Origin: Orychophragmus violaceus | Lineage: Eukaryota; Streptophyta; Magnoliopsida; Brassicales; Brassicaceae | Reading direction: 5' to 3' | DNA length: 64,000 nt | NCBI GenBank assembly: GCA_030180135.1 | Contig: CM058239.1 | Location: forward strand, 73,353,823-73,417,822 | Shown: positions 54,194 through 64,000 of the stretch, one piece after another | How positions within the stretch are numbered: position 1 is the first letter of the stretch | Layout of the letters: each line of letters opens with the position of its first letter | Translations under genes and position numbers: made by a program | The notes under the pieces: model-generated | The model's database searches: none | What the model saw: only the letters and a program-made list of their open reading frames with translations | What the model was told of the DNA's origin: nothing

Positions 54194-54650
54194 GTTTTGT
54201 TTTTACTCTTCTTACTCTTCTCCCCTTATTCTCTTATGTTCCTCCAATCGTGTTCGCTTTACTGTATAATAGTTTTGCTTTATCAACTTTTTTTGTTTAA
54301 ACTTCTGAGTTTTGAAGCTTGAACATAAAAGTTCTTGTGTATGCTCAGGTGTTGATTTTGTTGAGCTTTGTTGCAAATATATATATATATATTAGCTTGA
54401 TGTGATTGCAACAAAAAATTTAGTTGGTTTCGTATAACATATAAATTCAAAGCTAGATTCATATTCCTGCCAATAATGAATAATAGTAAGGCTATGTAAG
54501 AAGATATATATATATATATATATCATACTATTCAAAAGCTGATATATACATAACACTGATATATTATTTCAAGAGAAATGGTGGACCTGTCCTAGATCGT
54601 ATATTCTCCAGATATGTATGGTGAGGTGAGGTCAATGATGAATAAAGCGG
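54194..54650 (+). other. Intron-like spacer with two (TA)n tracts
   Basis: No coding sequence. TA microsatellites at about 54378-54396 and 54502-54524. Confidence 0.5.
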
Positions 54651-55390
54651 AGAATTATCAAAAAGGGGGAATTCATGGGAATTAATCTTCTCCTTGATGA
54701 AAAGGTATTGTTTCTTAGCCTAGGAGTTGGTAAATTTGTTAATGAACACGTTGTGGATCTCGAGCTTTCATCCTGATGCAACTCGACTCATTTGGAATAT
54801 GCAAATGAGTTATCATGTAAGATTGATTCTATGGTTTTCGTTTCTCCATCCATACCATCGATGAATTACTTCCTACCAAGAAATTGGCGTTTGAAACAAT
54901 TGACGCTTAATTGTTTTACTTGGTTATGTAGCTGAAATGCTTATTTATGTTTAGGTATTCTTCTTAACAAATGGATGATGTGAGATCTATAAGGATGTGA
55001 GAAGGAACTCATTGGACGAAGCCATCAAGATTTGCAAAGAAGGTGGGTTGCAAGGGATTGTATTTGAGGGTTAAGGCCATATTAAAAAAATCCCCAAACG
55101 CAATCCCAGGTGTCAAGAATTAAAATATTTCAATTATATCCTACGGCCAGCTTAAGTACAGAGAAATAAACATCCTTTATGATTTTCATATTGCTGTCCT
55201 TTCTCTACTGGCTTCTCTTTTTTTTTTTATTCTGAAATAAATTATCTTTAATAGTTTCAGCAATGTCTTGGAGGTTTTATACTTACCATATCTGATGGGT
55301 GTAGAGGGAGTGATAGTTGATATGTTCATGGAAATATCTGAAGTCATAGCCCAATGTTTGATTAGGTTCAGAGGGGAGAGGAAAAAGTGA
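54650..55390 (+). pseudogene. GDPD (glycerophosphodiester phosphodiesterase) pseudogene, 3' half
   Basis: Pieces in the right order for the C-terminal half of a plant GDPD (SRG3/GDPD1 type): a weak match near 54667-54705, SSFHPDATRL at 54754-54816 with a GTAAG donor, VFFLTNG after an AG acceptor at about 54956, then DVRRNSLDEAIKICKEGGLQ and GIV ending at a TAA (55071). A decayed stretch follows, then a last exon after TTTCAG at 55258 with LMGVEGVIVDM. Known GDPDs split glycerophosphodiesters to glycerol-3-phosphate. Catalytic N-terminal half is missing. Stops include a TGA inside the TNG.CE segment. Introns are retained, so this is a DNA-level duplicate rather than a retrocopy. Confidence 0.65.
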
Positions 55391-56040
55391 GGGTTGATCG
55401 CTTTCTTAATTAATGTCATATCAAAACCGCTTCAACAATAAAGAGTTAGCTTCGTTGACAGGAAGAATAAGATAGCTCTGAACTTAAAGTGATGAAGTCG
55501 AATCTCTTTCCTTCGGAGTTTTTATGTTTTGTGTTTGTGTGTCTTATTATGGAGTTTTTATGTTTTGTGTTTGTGTGTCTTATTATGTTAAGGAAACTGG
55601 GTTTACATTGGCTTTCTATATTTATTGTTTTATTGTGCTAGATTAGTAAAATGTGGTGTGATTTGTTTTAACATTTTAAAATAAAACACATATAACACTT
55701 AATAGTTATAACAGATTGGGTTCTTTTTTCTTTTATAAATTTTAGTGCATTTTGATTTTTTTTCCCTGCTTTTATTTCTGACTATAATAAAGGAAAATAG
55801 AAAAGATTCAGTAAGAGTATGTGGAACGTTGGTGGGACAAGGTCTCTTAACGAGAAATGCGTGCATTCCACATAAATAGTTAGTGATACACACTCCGATT
55901 GACATGATGTTCAAAAGGCGGAAATTATCAGTATAGTTAGTGAGAGAACCTCATAACGTAAACAACTGCAACCTAAAAAGATTAATATCGGTATAGTGCC
56001 TCATTGTATGCACTTGAATGTAGCCTAATACCTACGAAAT
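55391..56040. other. Spacer with a 38-base tandem duplication
   Basis: GGAGTTTTTATGTTTTGTGT plus the following 18 bases occurs twice at 55517-55592. No gene supported. Confidence 0.6.
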
Positions 56041-56301
56041 GGTACATGCTCATAGAAAAAATAGATGATGTAAGATTGGTGGTGGATAGTTGATTGGGTT
56101 GCTCAGCTGGTCGGAGACGCTCTCTGGTTGATTCGTGGTTGATGGTCGATGAACGATGGTTGGTGGTCGAATGGGAAAAGCTTGCTGGCCGAAGGCGCTC
56201 TCAAAGCTTCTCAATGGATGGTTATATGGAATTGACACAAAAGGGACACTTCAGTAGAACAAGAACACGATCACAAACATGTAACAAGCCTTCGTCTCAA
56301 G
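56041..56301. repeat. Host gypsy LTR-like unit, left part (split by Tat-II)
   Basis: From GATGTAAGATTGG at 56062 it matches 62629 onwards (GATGTAAGATCGG, GCTGGCCGAAGGCGCTCTC). With 62356-62628 it makes one ~510-base unit; 62629-63091 is a second, adjacent unit. Confidence 0.55.
56297..56301. other. Tat-II target-site duplication, left (TCAAG)
   Basis: TCAAG before the LTR, repeated at 62356-62360 after the 3' LTR. Confidence 0.93.
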
Positions 56302-56703
56302 TGTTGGATATGGGTTTAGCACTCATCTATAAGCCCATTGGAAATCTTATTAAATCAACAATGTCATCTCGGCCCAAGAAGACAAGCCCGTTAAGGAGTC
56401 AACAGCCCAAGGAAGAGTCAGCATCCAAGCGCTATAAATAGGACCCTTCACTCTTCATTTGGAGACATATTGTAACTTGTGAGAGGCCGAGCTACTTCTA
56501 TAAAGCTCCGACCTCAAGCATTGTTTAGTGAGCACGTCATTTGACGGACTCACACCTCGTACTATCATGTTGGTAGTTCGGCTCCGGCCTTAAGATCAAT
56601 AAAGAATCATTTCGACCTCACTTAACATTTATATTTCACCTCGTAGTTCAGACATTCCCGATCGTAGCCCGTAATATTGACTAGGTCGGAATCTGTAACA
56701 ACA
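56302..56703 (+). repeat. Tat-II 5' LTR
   Basis: TGTTGGATATGGGTTTAGCA ... CTGTAACAACA. Contains CTATAAATAGG near 56433, a good TATA box, and CAATAAAG near 56597. Confidence 0.95.
56433..56443 (+). promoter_or_regulatory. Tat-II LTR TATA box
   Basis: CTATAAATAGG; the 3' LTR has GTATAAATAGG at the same offset and Tat-I has CTATATAG. Confidence 0.65.
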
Positions 56704-56725
56704 ATTGGCGCCGTCTGTGGGGACC
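56704..56725 (+). other. Tat-II primer-binding site
   Basis: ATTGGCGCCGTCTGTGGGGA after the LTR. Confidence 0.85.
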
Positions 56726-56760
56726 CGATAAACTTCTTTACGATCTAAGACGAAGCCGAG

Positions 56761-58193
56761 ATGACACGACCTCTCTCAGCCAGCGATAGTTCAGAAAAGG
56801 CAAAAAGACAGCTACCAAACCCAAACCCCCCGAACTTAGAAAAGGAAACGGACCTGCCACACCCACCAGCTAGCTCATCAAACCCTCTCATCACCCCGGG
56901 GCTCTCGAAGGTTGCCGGGCCCAACACCGCACTAGCTCGCACAAAAATATCGATGGTCAACAGCCCAGTCAACCAAACTGGGACCGCGAACATGCACGGA
57001 GGCGCCGAACCAACGACGACCATAACCGTACAAGCCCCAGCTCAAGACCAGCAGGACACCGTTTCCCTCATAAGAACCCTAATGGCGCAGATCGACGAGC
57101 TGACACGATGCAAAAACAATCGTTTCGAACGGCTCGTACACGCCCAAAACACATGCCACGAGCAAATGGATAGCCTCCAGGCAACCGAACTAACACCCCG
57201 AAACGTGGGAGCATCCGCAGACACCTTCCCGACACAACCATCGGGACAAGCGAGCGACCAACCATACCCCGACTGACATCTGCACACGAGTCCGAAGCAC
57301 GCGAAGAGGAGCCGGGCAATGAAATTGAGCTCCTGAAAGCGCAGCTGGATAGCATGACGTCGAGAGTACACAAGGCCACCAGCTCAGCTCCCGAGATCGA
57401 TAGAGTCCTAAAAGAAACGCAAAATACGCCATTCACAAACAAAATAACGGGAACGCCAGTCCGACATCAAGGAAAAATCAAACTGCCCACCTACGATGGT
57501 AGTTCAGATCCGCGAGAATATCTGACCGCCTTCAGCATCGCGATGGGACGGACCCAATTCCTTCCCGAGGAGCGCGATGCCAGTTTCTGTCAACTCTTTG
57601 TCGAGAACCTTAGCGGCGCCGCCCTCAATTGGTTTTCGCGACTAGAAGCGCAATCAATCGACAGCTACCAGCAACTAACGACCACTTTCCTCAAACACTA
57701 GTCAATGTTCATTCAAGAAGGAGCCTCCAATGCCGACCTCTGGTCGATCAACCAAGAAAAACACGAATCCCTAAGATCGTACATTGATAGGTTCAAGTCC
57801 GTCGTGTCAAAAATCTCAGTCACCGATAACGAAGGGCTACCCGCGTTACGAAGCGGACTCTGGTATGAATCGCCGTTTCGTAGCGAGCTGGCCCTCAATA
57901 AACGGCAAAGCCTTGAAGACGCCCTACATCGGGCCGCCATCTTCATCGAAATAGAGGAGGAAAGGGAACTGCTAGCCAAAAAGTTTGGATCAGCAAAGCC
58001 AACAAAAGAAAAGGAGTCGGCGCAAGAATACGTCGAACCACGACAGCACTACAATCAAGAATACAAGAACTCAAAGAAGGAGGGCAAGAAAACGGTGGCT
58101 TACCTCGCCGGCGACCACGACCTGCAGGGCAACCCGAGGAACCACACCAAAAGCAAAGGCTCAAACGCGGGAGATAAGGATCGACCTTTCTAG
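56761..58193 (+). pseudogene. Tat-II gag, one frameshift and one in-frame stop
   Basis: Starts MTRPLSASDSSEKAKR. The Pro/Thr-rich N-terminal part (56761-57276) shifts frame before the core at about 57285-57701. The core carries the usual retrotransposon gag features: IKLPTYDGSSDPREYLTAF, LPEERDASFCQLFVENLSGA, LNWFSRL. A TAG at 57699-57701 sits at a Tyr or Gln position, after which the same frame resumes to 58193 (ESLRSYIDRFK and a basic tail). A knuckle may lie in the frame after 58193 (DECRHLQNLL stretch) but is out of frame. Two lesions in an otherwise readable protein. Confidence 0.8.
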
Positions 58194-58483
58194 ACGTACC
58201 ACCAAAGATCGGGACACGACACTGACGAGTGTCGACACCTGCAGAACCTCCTCCTCGGAGAATACCAGAGGGGAGATACAAACATAACGAACCGAAACGC
58301 ACAAATAGCACCAGCTGAAAACAAGCGACGAGCGACAGCGAGCGATTCCGTCTCATCATAGGAAAGAACAAAAGATCCATAGGCACACAACGGGCCTAAC
58401 AGGATAACAATGACGCGGAGTCACACAAGCGGTCTCAAGGCAGCAATGAGCCGGCAAAGCCTTCACCAAGGAGGCGCATCAAT

Positions 58484-58950
58484 ATGATACTGGAAGGACT
58501 CACCGGTCAGGACAACTCGGGAGAACACTCAGGAACTATAAAACAAAAGGAAAGCACGGAACTGGAAAAGGATAACGTCAGCAAGGCCAAAGGAAAAAAC
58601 GAGATTTCTTTCACGACCAGGAACAGAGAAGAAACGGATAAACCAAGCGGCGACCTACTTGTTATCAAGCTCCAAATAAGCAGACAAAAATCGTTGAAGC
58701 CCTGATCGACACTGGAAGCTCGGTTAACCTCATTTTCAAAGAAATTTTACAGGAAATGAAGCTCGAAAAGCACATGGTAAGAAGACCAAAGAGAACACTC
58801 ACCGGCTTCAACAACGAAACGACAACAGTGATCGGAACGATCCTATTGCCAGTCTGCGCAGGACAAATCACTCACACCACCACCTTCCTCGTCATAGACC
58901 GACCAGCGACATATAACGTGATACTAGGACCCCGTGGATCCACGCAATGA
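58484..58950 (+). pseudogene. Tat-II aspartic protease remnant
   Basis: Basic linker at 58484-58705, then in another frame ALIDTGSSVNLIFKEIL at about 58698-58750 (the DTGSS active site), continuing through a flap-like segment to YNVILG at 58912-58930, just before a frame shift. This is a full-length retropepsin fold by length (~85 residues). Beyond it, where RT should begin (ILGR.WLH), the sequence breaks off within a few codons. Confidence 0.75.
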
Positions 58951-59900
58951 AAGCGGTCGTCTCAACCTATCACTGATGCATCAAATTTCCGACCTCACAA
59001 GGAACCCAACAATCCGGGGAGAACAGAAGAAACCAAGAGCTGACTTCATAGGAAAAAGCAATACGCGAAACCCAACACAGCCAGATGGGGAAACGACCTC
59101 AGAAAAAGCAGCAACTCAGGATCCCAGCTCGTAGATAAGATCCTCTATCGCTCTTTCATACATATATATATGAACTCCGCAAAATCTTCTGTAATGAAAA
59201 GAACTACGCTTGACTTGATCTCTCATTTGAGGGTACGTAGGCAGCCTTCTATAAGGCTTAGTCTCCCCCTTTTTCTTTACTCTAAAAATTAAAAACGCGT
59301 TCTCTACCTGAAACGTACTCGGATTGCCCGAAATGATAACATCGACATTCTGGCCAAATGATCGATATAACTAAAACGCGTCCCAAGGCGTAGTGGCATC
59401 GTGCCACGTTGTCAGTTTTGACAACACCCAAGCCGGGGCCAGACCCGCACAAGTCTTCAGAATAGATTGATTAAGCCGAACCTCCTTCGTGCAATCCAAT
59501 TCTGAGACTTCACATGATAAGCCGGGCACGTACTCGCACCTAAAATCTAACAAATGACAGGATAAGACGGGCCCAAGCCCGCTCCCAAAAAACATTTGTA
59601 TGTAAGGCGAAGACAATTCGTACTTAAAAACCACAAAGAGGGCATGTCAAAGACTGAACTTGCCCTGCTAATGCTCAAAAAATTCGACCTCAAAAAAAAA
59701 AAAGAGTCGAGGTAACACCTCGTAAAACTACACGGGACTATCATAAATCCCAAACATAAAAAAGCAGGGAATCAAAGCAATGCACGGCAAGTTCGAAACC
59801 TTTCTTCTCGCTATAAGCAATAATCCAAAAAGCCAAAATACAATGGCGAAACCAAAAGCACTTATAAAAGAAACATACAAAGACAAAAGCAAACAACTAA
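58951..59900 (+). other. Tat-II spacer between protease and antisense ORF
   Basis: Replaces pol. Includes GAGGGTACGTAGGCAGCC at about 59230, a phrase I associate with the 3' end of gypsy pol in plants. Otherwise non-coding. Confidence 0.6.
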
Positions 59901-59901
59901 A

Positions 59902-61545
59902 TCATTTGGAAATTCCCAAAGCCAGTAAACCAGCAGCTACTTCGGGAGTAACATGCATGGTGTTCGACCCATAGGGGAAGTCGACCAGCGCCTCAGAGTA
60001 TACATCCTCGTACCCAGGATCGCCGAGAGGAGTCATAAATAAATCATCCTTTCCAAGCTCCGGAACCGGCAGAGCGAGATGCTCAGCCCGCAGCTGGGCG
60101 TCGTGCTCCTTAAGTTGCTCAAAATGAACAGAAAGAACCTCAAACCCTTCCTCCGCAAGAAGCTGAAAGGCACCCATCACGGCGATAGTCTGATAAATCT
60201 CCAGCAGCTTACTCGTCGCTAGGGCGTCTTCTTTCTTCTCAACCCTGATCTTGTAGAGACGATCGAAAGCTTTTTCATACATCCTTTGTCTTTCGAGAAG
60301 AACAACTTCATCACATGAGGAACGCAACAGATCACGCTCCAACTAAAGAGACTCGACCTCGGCCCTTAAAGAGTCAAACAAATTGCCATTCTGATCCTTG
60401 GATTCCCTTTTCTCCTTTACGAGATTAAGGACCCGAGCCATAAGCTCGACGTTAGCAATCTCAGCTTCAGCAAGCTTCTTCTGAAAACCTTCGGGCCCAC
60501 TCAAGGACCGCCGCAAACTCACAACCTCCTTCTTAAGATCTTCCTCCCTGGCCTTGAACGCCTCAAGCTCCGCAGCAAAAGAATCATTGAGATGATTAAA
60601 CTTGGCAAAGGCCTAACAAAACCAAGAGAAGCATAGTAACATAAGCAGAAGCACTCTCGCGTATCATCAGAAAGAGAAAAAAAACCAGAAGAAAACACTT
60701 ACCATTGCAAAATGAAAGTTCATGTCTTGTTGGGTCTGGGTGTCGAATAACTGATTGACAGGAACCAAGCTAGGACGGGGCTTCAGCGAAATTCATACAA
60801 GAAACTCTGTCACGAACGATCAAATCAGGACTGTTGTGACGAAAGTCGAACGAACCATCTAAAGATTTCAAGCCCGCCGATACCTTCGAGCTATTAGTCA
60901 CAAACGGACCGTCCCCAGGCAACGACCACGTTGCCCTGCGTTTCCCAGCACGGTCAAGAGCCATCCGAACAGCCGGATCAACATAATCTCCTCAGCAGAC
61001 ACTTAGTCAGTTTCTGATCTACACCTTTTTCCGCTCAGACGGGCATCCTCTCCGTCAAAACCAGGATTGTTACTCTCCTCCTCGAAAGAACCGGTATCAT
61101 CAAGCGTCAACCGCTCGCTAGCATCATTCCCACCTGAAAAAGACGACTCCTCTTCAATCTCAACGGGATTCCCATCATCAAGAGATAACCCCCTCATAGT
61201 ATCAATGTCACCCCTTATATCAAGTGACAACTCTCCCTCGGTGCCCGCGCCACCTCCTCCAGCAAGGGATGATTTTTTGACAACTTCACTTCCATCAACG
61301 TCGCCGCCACCACCATGATAATCAGTCTCATCAGCCTGACCATCAAGTACGGTATTAGCAACCTGACCTTCGGAACGGGCCATTTTTTGTTCCTCGGACT
61401 GGTTCGGAAGAATCAACGACCCCTCTTCCGTTTGAACAACCGGTTGGGCGCCACAGTCATCTCCAATCGACTTTTGGACCAGGGGAGTGTCCATAATAGC
61501 AGCGAGAACCCTCTGAATATAATCCGGCAACAAGCATCTCTCCAA
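59902..61545 (-). pseudogene. Tat-II antisense additional ORF (acidic and coiled-coil protein)
   Basis: Read on the minus strand: 61545-61003 (180 residues, acidic, Ser/Gly-rich, ending in a basic GKRCRSE step), an intron-like gap, 60964-60770, then coiled coil from about 60610 (LKKEVVSLRRSL, LAEAEIANVELMARVLNLV), a stop near 60342, and 60342-59902 (146 residues, VMGAFQLLAEEG near its middle, C-terminus LLALGISK). Homologous to the Tat-I antisense ORF in its coiled-coil and C-terminal parts, but the PF04195-type N-terminal domain kept in Tat-I is missing here. Probably spliced; function unknown. Confidence 0.6.
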
Positions 61546-61952
61546 CTCATCTTCGAAATGAAATCCAAGCGAATGAAAGGAAAAGATGGGATAAAAGAAA
61601 GACCCCCAAATGAAACCACGAGAAAATTACACCCCCCCCCCCAAGCAGAGAAGAAGATAATGGAGGAAAGACGATAACTCAGAAAAGCGAATGCAAACCC
61701 AGAAACGCAATCACCCAGAAAAGACAGAAGTCGAAAGAGCAGAACCCGCAAGGACAAACCTTTTCCTTCACGTAAAGAATCACACCCTTAAAAGCTCCTC
61801 CTTTTCACTTTCCTAAAAATCAAAGAAAAAATAAACGATGCGGATGGAAAAGAACAAAAACTGACCTAACAAGATTTCCACCTGACTTAAATGCTCAAGG
61901 AAAGTCGCCGAGCTCACCTTCAAAACTCGACGAACTTGGGGGGGGGGCTAAT

Positions 61953-62355
61953 TGTTGGATATGGGTTTAACACCCATCTATAAGCCCATTGGAAATCTTA
62001 TTAAATCAACAATGTCATCTCGGCCCAAGAAGACAAGCCCGTTAAGGAGTCAACAGCCCAAGGAAGAGTCAGCATCTAAGCGGTATAAATAGGACCCTTC
62101 ACTCTTCATTTTGAGACAAATTTTAACTTATGAGAGGCCGAGCTACTTCGATAAAGCTCCGACCTCAAGAATTGTTTAGTGAGCACGTCATTTGACGGAC
62201 TCACACCTCGTACCATCCTGTTCATAGTTGGGCTCCGGCCTTAAGATCAATAAAGAATCATTTTGACCTCACTTAAAATTTATATTTCACCTCGTAGTTC
62301 AGACATTCCATATCGTAGCCCGTAATATTGACTAGGTCGGATTTCTGTAACAACA
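61953..62355 (+). repeat. Tat-II 3' LTR
   Basis: 403 bases, close to the 5' LTR with roughly a dozen scattered differences; followed by TCAAG. Confidence 0.95.
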
Positions 62356-63110
62356 TCAAGGGGAATCCACGCGAGAGAAAGAGAGGTTGCGCCGTTAGGC
62401 TAAACACTTTAGATTTTAGGTTTAAACTTGCTTAAGTTTATTGAAAAACAAAGAGTGGTTTTAAATAACAAAAGTACTAGGGTTACAAGTCTTAAGAATG
62501 GGCCATAAAGAGGCCTGGTCGAAATTATTAAAATAGAATGCAAAAGAAGAAGGTTGGACGGGCCAGATTCTCATTCTCTTGAAGCGGGCCTTGGTTTACC
62601 TCATTAAAACCCTTAGTGGGAAAACCCATGATGTAAGATCGGAGGCGGGTGGTCGAGTGGTCAAGAAGCGATGAGAAGAACGATGGTCGAAGGCGGCTCG
62701 ATGGGACGAGGAAGCTGGCCGAAGGCGCTCTCTTCCTGGTCAGTGGATGATTCGATGGATAGTTGATGAGTAGGACACGAACTAAAGAACTTTGAGTAAT
62801 ACAAACAAGCAAGCCTTAAGCAACAAGCAATCTCGGACCAAGGGGTAGCCGCGCAAGGTCAAGAAGATCGAACAACCTCTAGGGTTCTTTTTACTTAAAA
62901 CTTACTTGATCTTATTAAGCTCGAAAAGAATGGCTTAAATAGCCAATATTCTAGGTTACAAGTGCGCCAAAAAGGGCCTGATCGAAATCATAAAAGAAAA
63001 GACAAGAAGGAAGGTTGGACGGGCCAGATTCTCCTTCTCTTGAAGCGGGCATTTGGTTTACCTCATTAAAAACCTTAGTGGGAAAACTCAATTGGGATAA
63101 AAACTACACT
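62356..63110. repeat. Host gypsy LTR-like units (one and a half tandem copies)
   Basis: 62400-62628 and 62880-63091 match each other (GGTTGGACGGGCCAGATTCT, CTTAGTGGGAAAAC). The second unit starts at 62629. No coding sequence; a minus frame at 62528-62812 crosses the unit border and is not a gene. Confidence 0.65.
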
Positions 63111-63189
63111 TACGGGAAAAAGAGTATAAACCTCAGCCCAAGGAGATGTTGCACGTGCTCCTGGTCGCCAAACATAGTTTTGGAGTTCA

Positions 63190-63615
63190 CTAAATCCGTG
63201 AGCTTCCAAATAAGGCAGGTCCAGCAACCTTCGGGTTTGATCTTGGTCGAGGCGGTCGAAAGGCGTGTACGGCCCTAGGTCTTTGGTCTTGGCGTAACAT
63301 ATTGCTCGTATACGAGCCGTTTAAGGTCCTTCCACGTCCATGCTGGCTCATTGTAGTGAATCGCCATTTCTCCTCGTTCTTCCACCATGTATAGGCATCT
63401 CCGGTCAGGGTTCGGATAGCATACGAGGGCTGATCTCTCTTTGGGATGTTGTGATCCCAAAAATAGTCTTCTAGGTCTTCCTCCCAATGAAAGTAGTCTT
63501 CAGTACCTGAAAAAAACATTGGTTGTGAGTCTAAGACATAAGAATTATACCGAGAGTTATAAGTTTGTGAATGTCTTAGTCCGGTAACCACGATAAATTT
63601 TAAATTCAAATGCAA
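63190..63615 (-). pseudogene. Ty3/gypsy gag fragment
   Basis: The minus frame reads FSGTEDYFHWEEDLEDYFWD, then AIRTLTGDAYTWWKNEE, shifts frame, and resumes as TWKDLKRLVYEQYVTPRPK. This is the middle of a plant gypsy gag core (conserved Trp, 'WWK', then a capsid helix). One frameshift near 63370; both ends missing. It belongs to the element whose LTR-like DNA flanks Tat-II. Confidence 0.65.
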
Positions 63616-64000
63616 TAACTAATTAAGAAACCAAAACCACGTGTCCACTTTTGAAATGATTCACAACCACATATGGAAACAATCCTAAATGCAAACGTTA
63701 AATGCAACAAATTAAACACAATATTTTTTTGGCATTTTTTTTTCAGAAATGAATCAAGCGTAAAACTTGATTGTCACAAAATATAAAACAATTGCAATAA
63801 TTACGCTAACCAATGCAACAATGAGACGGAACCAAATATTCAAACCGTAAAGCCAAAGAGCAAACCCTAATGCAAACTAATGTGCAGCCGCTTTCAAACA
63901 GGGATCAAATTTTTTTTTTTAAACTGATGAATGCAAACAATAATGAAATGAGCAAGACGCACAGTGAAGAACAATTTCACAAATGCAAAGCACAAATCAA
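63616..64000. other. AT-rich sequence, nothing recognised
   Basis: A-rich on the plus strand with repeated AATGCAA steps. Could be the intron or leader upstream of the gag fragment. Confidence 0.4.

Larger units (their letters stand above)
56302..62355 (+). mobile_element. Tat-II: Tat-like Ty3/gypsy element with gag-pro and antisense ORF, no RT or integrase
   Basis: 6,054 bases with LTRs of 402 and 403 bases, TCAAG duplication, PBS and a G-rich purine tract (61938-61952). Order: gag, protease, ~1-kb spacer, antisense coiled-coil ORF, LTR. RT, RNase H and integrase are absent. The antisense ORF and TTGGCGCCGTCTGTGGGGAC PBS point to the Tat lineage. Confidence 0.9.

Noticed and set aside
54091..54300. 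73-residue open frame as a complete small gene
   Set aside because: The match to ABA3 stops at a GT donor site; the hydrophobic tail is translated intron.
1..64000. tRNA, rRNA, snRNA genes and CRISPR arrays
   Set aside because: No cloverleaf with A and B boxes, rRNA core or regular spacer array seen; TGGTATCAGAGCC matches are retroelement primer-binding sites.

Overview
This is a gene-poor, transposon-dense plant window. The lineage is most likely Brassicaceae: the few host-gene fragments (ABA3 exon 1, a GDPD pseudogene and a RUNKEL-like HEAT segment) read close to the Arabidopsis proteins I know, and the transposons are typical of that family (Athila-like, Tat-like, En/Spm-type CACTA, MULE, DUF4283 fragments). 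The nesting of elements inside elements suggests pericentromeric heterochromatin. I see no intact host gene, tRNA, rRNA or CRISPR.

Layout. 1-2528: 3' half of a decayed Ty1/copia element (Copia-1, +) with its 3' LTR. 2529-3480: unassigned LTR-like DNA. About 3480-7899: 5'-truncated Tat-like Ty3/gypsy element (Tat-I, +) with an antisense additional ORF and a 3' LTR. 7900-17533: remnant of a long gypsy LTR containing CGGACGATCG tandem repeats, split by a full-length minus-strand Copia-2 (9272-16886, TSD GTTAG). 18000-36157: a broken CACTA accessory gene (Transposase_24 plus Transposase_23-type domains), split by an Athila-like gag-pro element (18928-25370, TSD CAGCT) and by Copia-3 (28454-35803, TSD CTCTA). 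36230-44750: DUF4283-type remnants split by Copia-4 (36878-44260, TSD CTCCC). 44800-47445: very AT-rich DNA with minisatellite and short-motif arrays. 47456-49136: a Pack-MULE with about 350-bp TIRs and a captured HEAT-repeat gene segment. 50207-53480: a second CACTA (B), ending in CACTACAAGAAAAA. 53940-55390: promoter plus exon 1 of ABA3 followed by a decayed GDPD gene. 56302-62355: a complete Tat-like gag-pro element (Tat-II, TSD TCAAG) inside another gypsy LTR. 62356-64000: rest of that host LTR and a minus-strand gag fragment.

How the parts relate. All four Copia elements share an LTR core and gag ancestry. Copia-2 keeps an almost complete pol but has lost the TATA region of its promoter LTR. 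Copia-3 and Copia-4 have almost identical LTR pairs, a readable gag and the same wrecked pol, so they were probably moved in trans by an autonomous relative. Both complete Ty3/gypsy elements also carry gag and protease only. Most recent activity here therefore looks non-autonomous. All domain and family names come from reading motifs; no database search was run.
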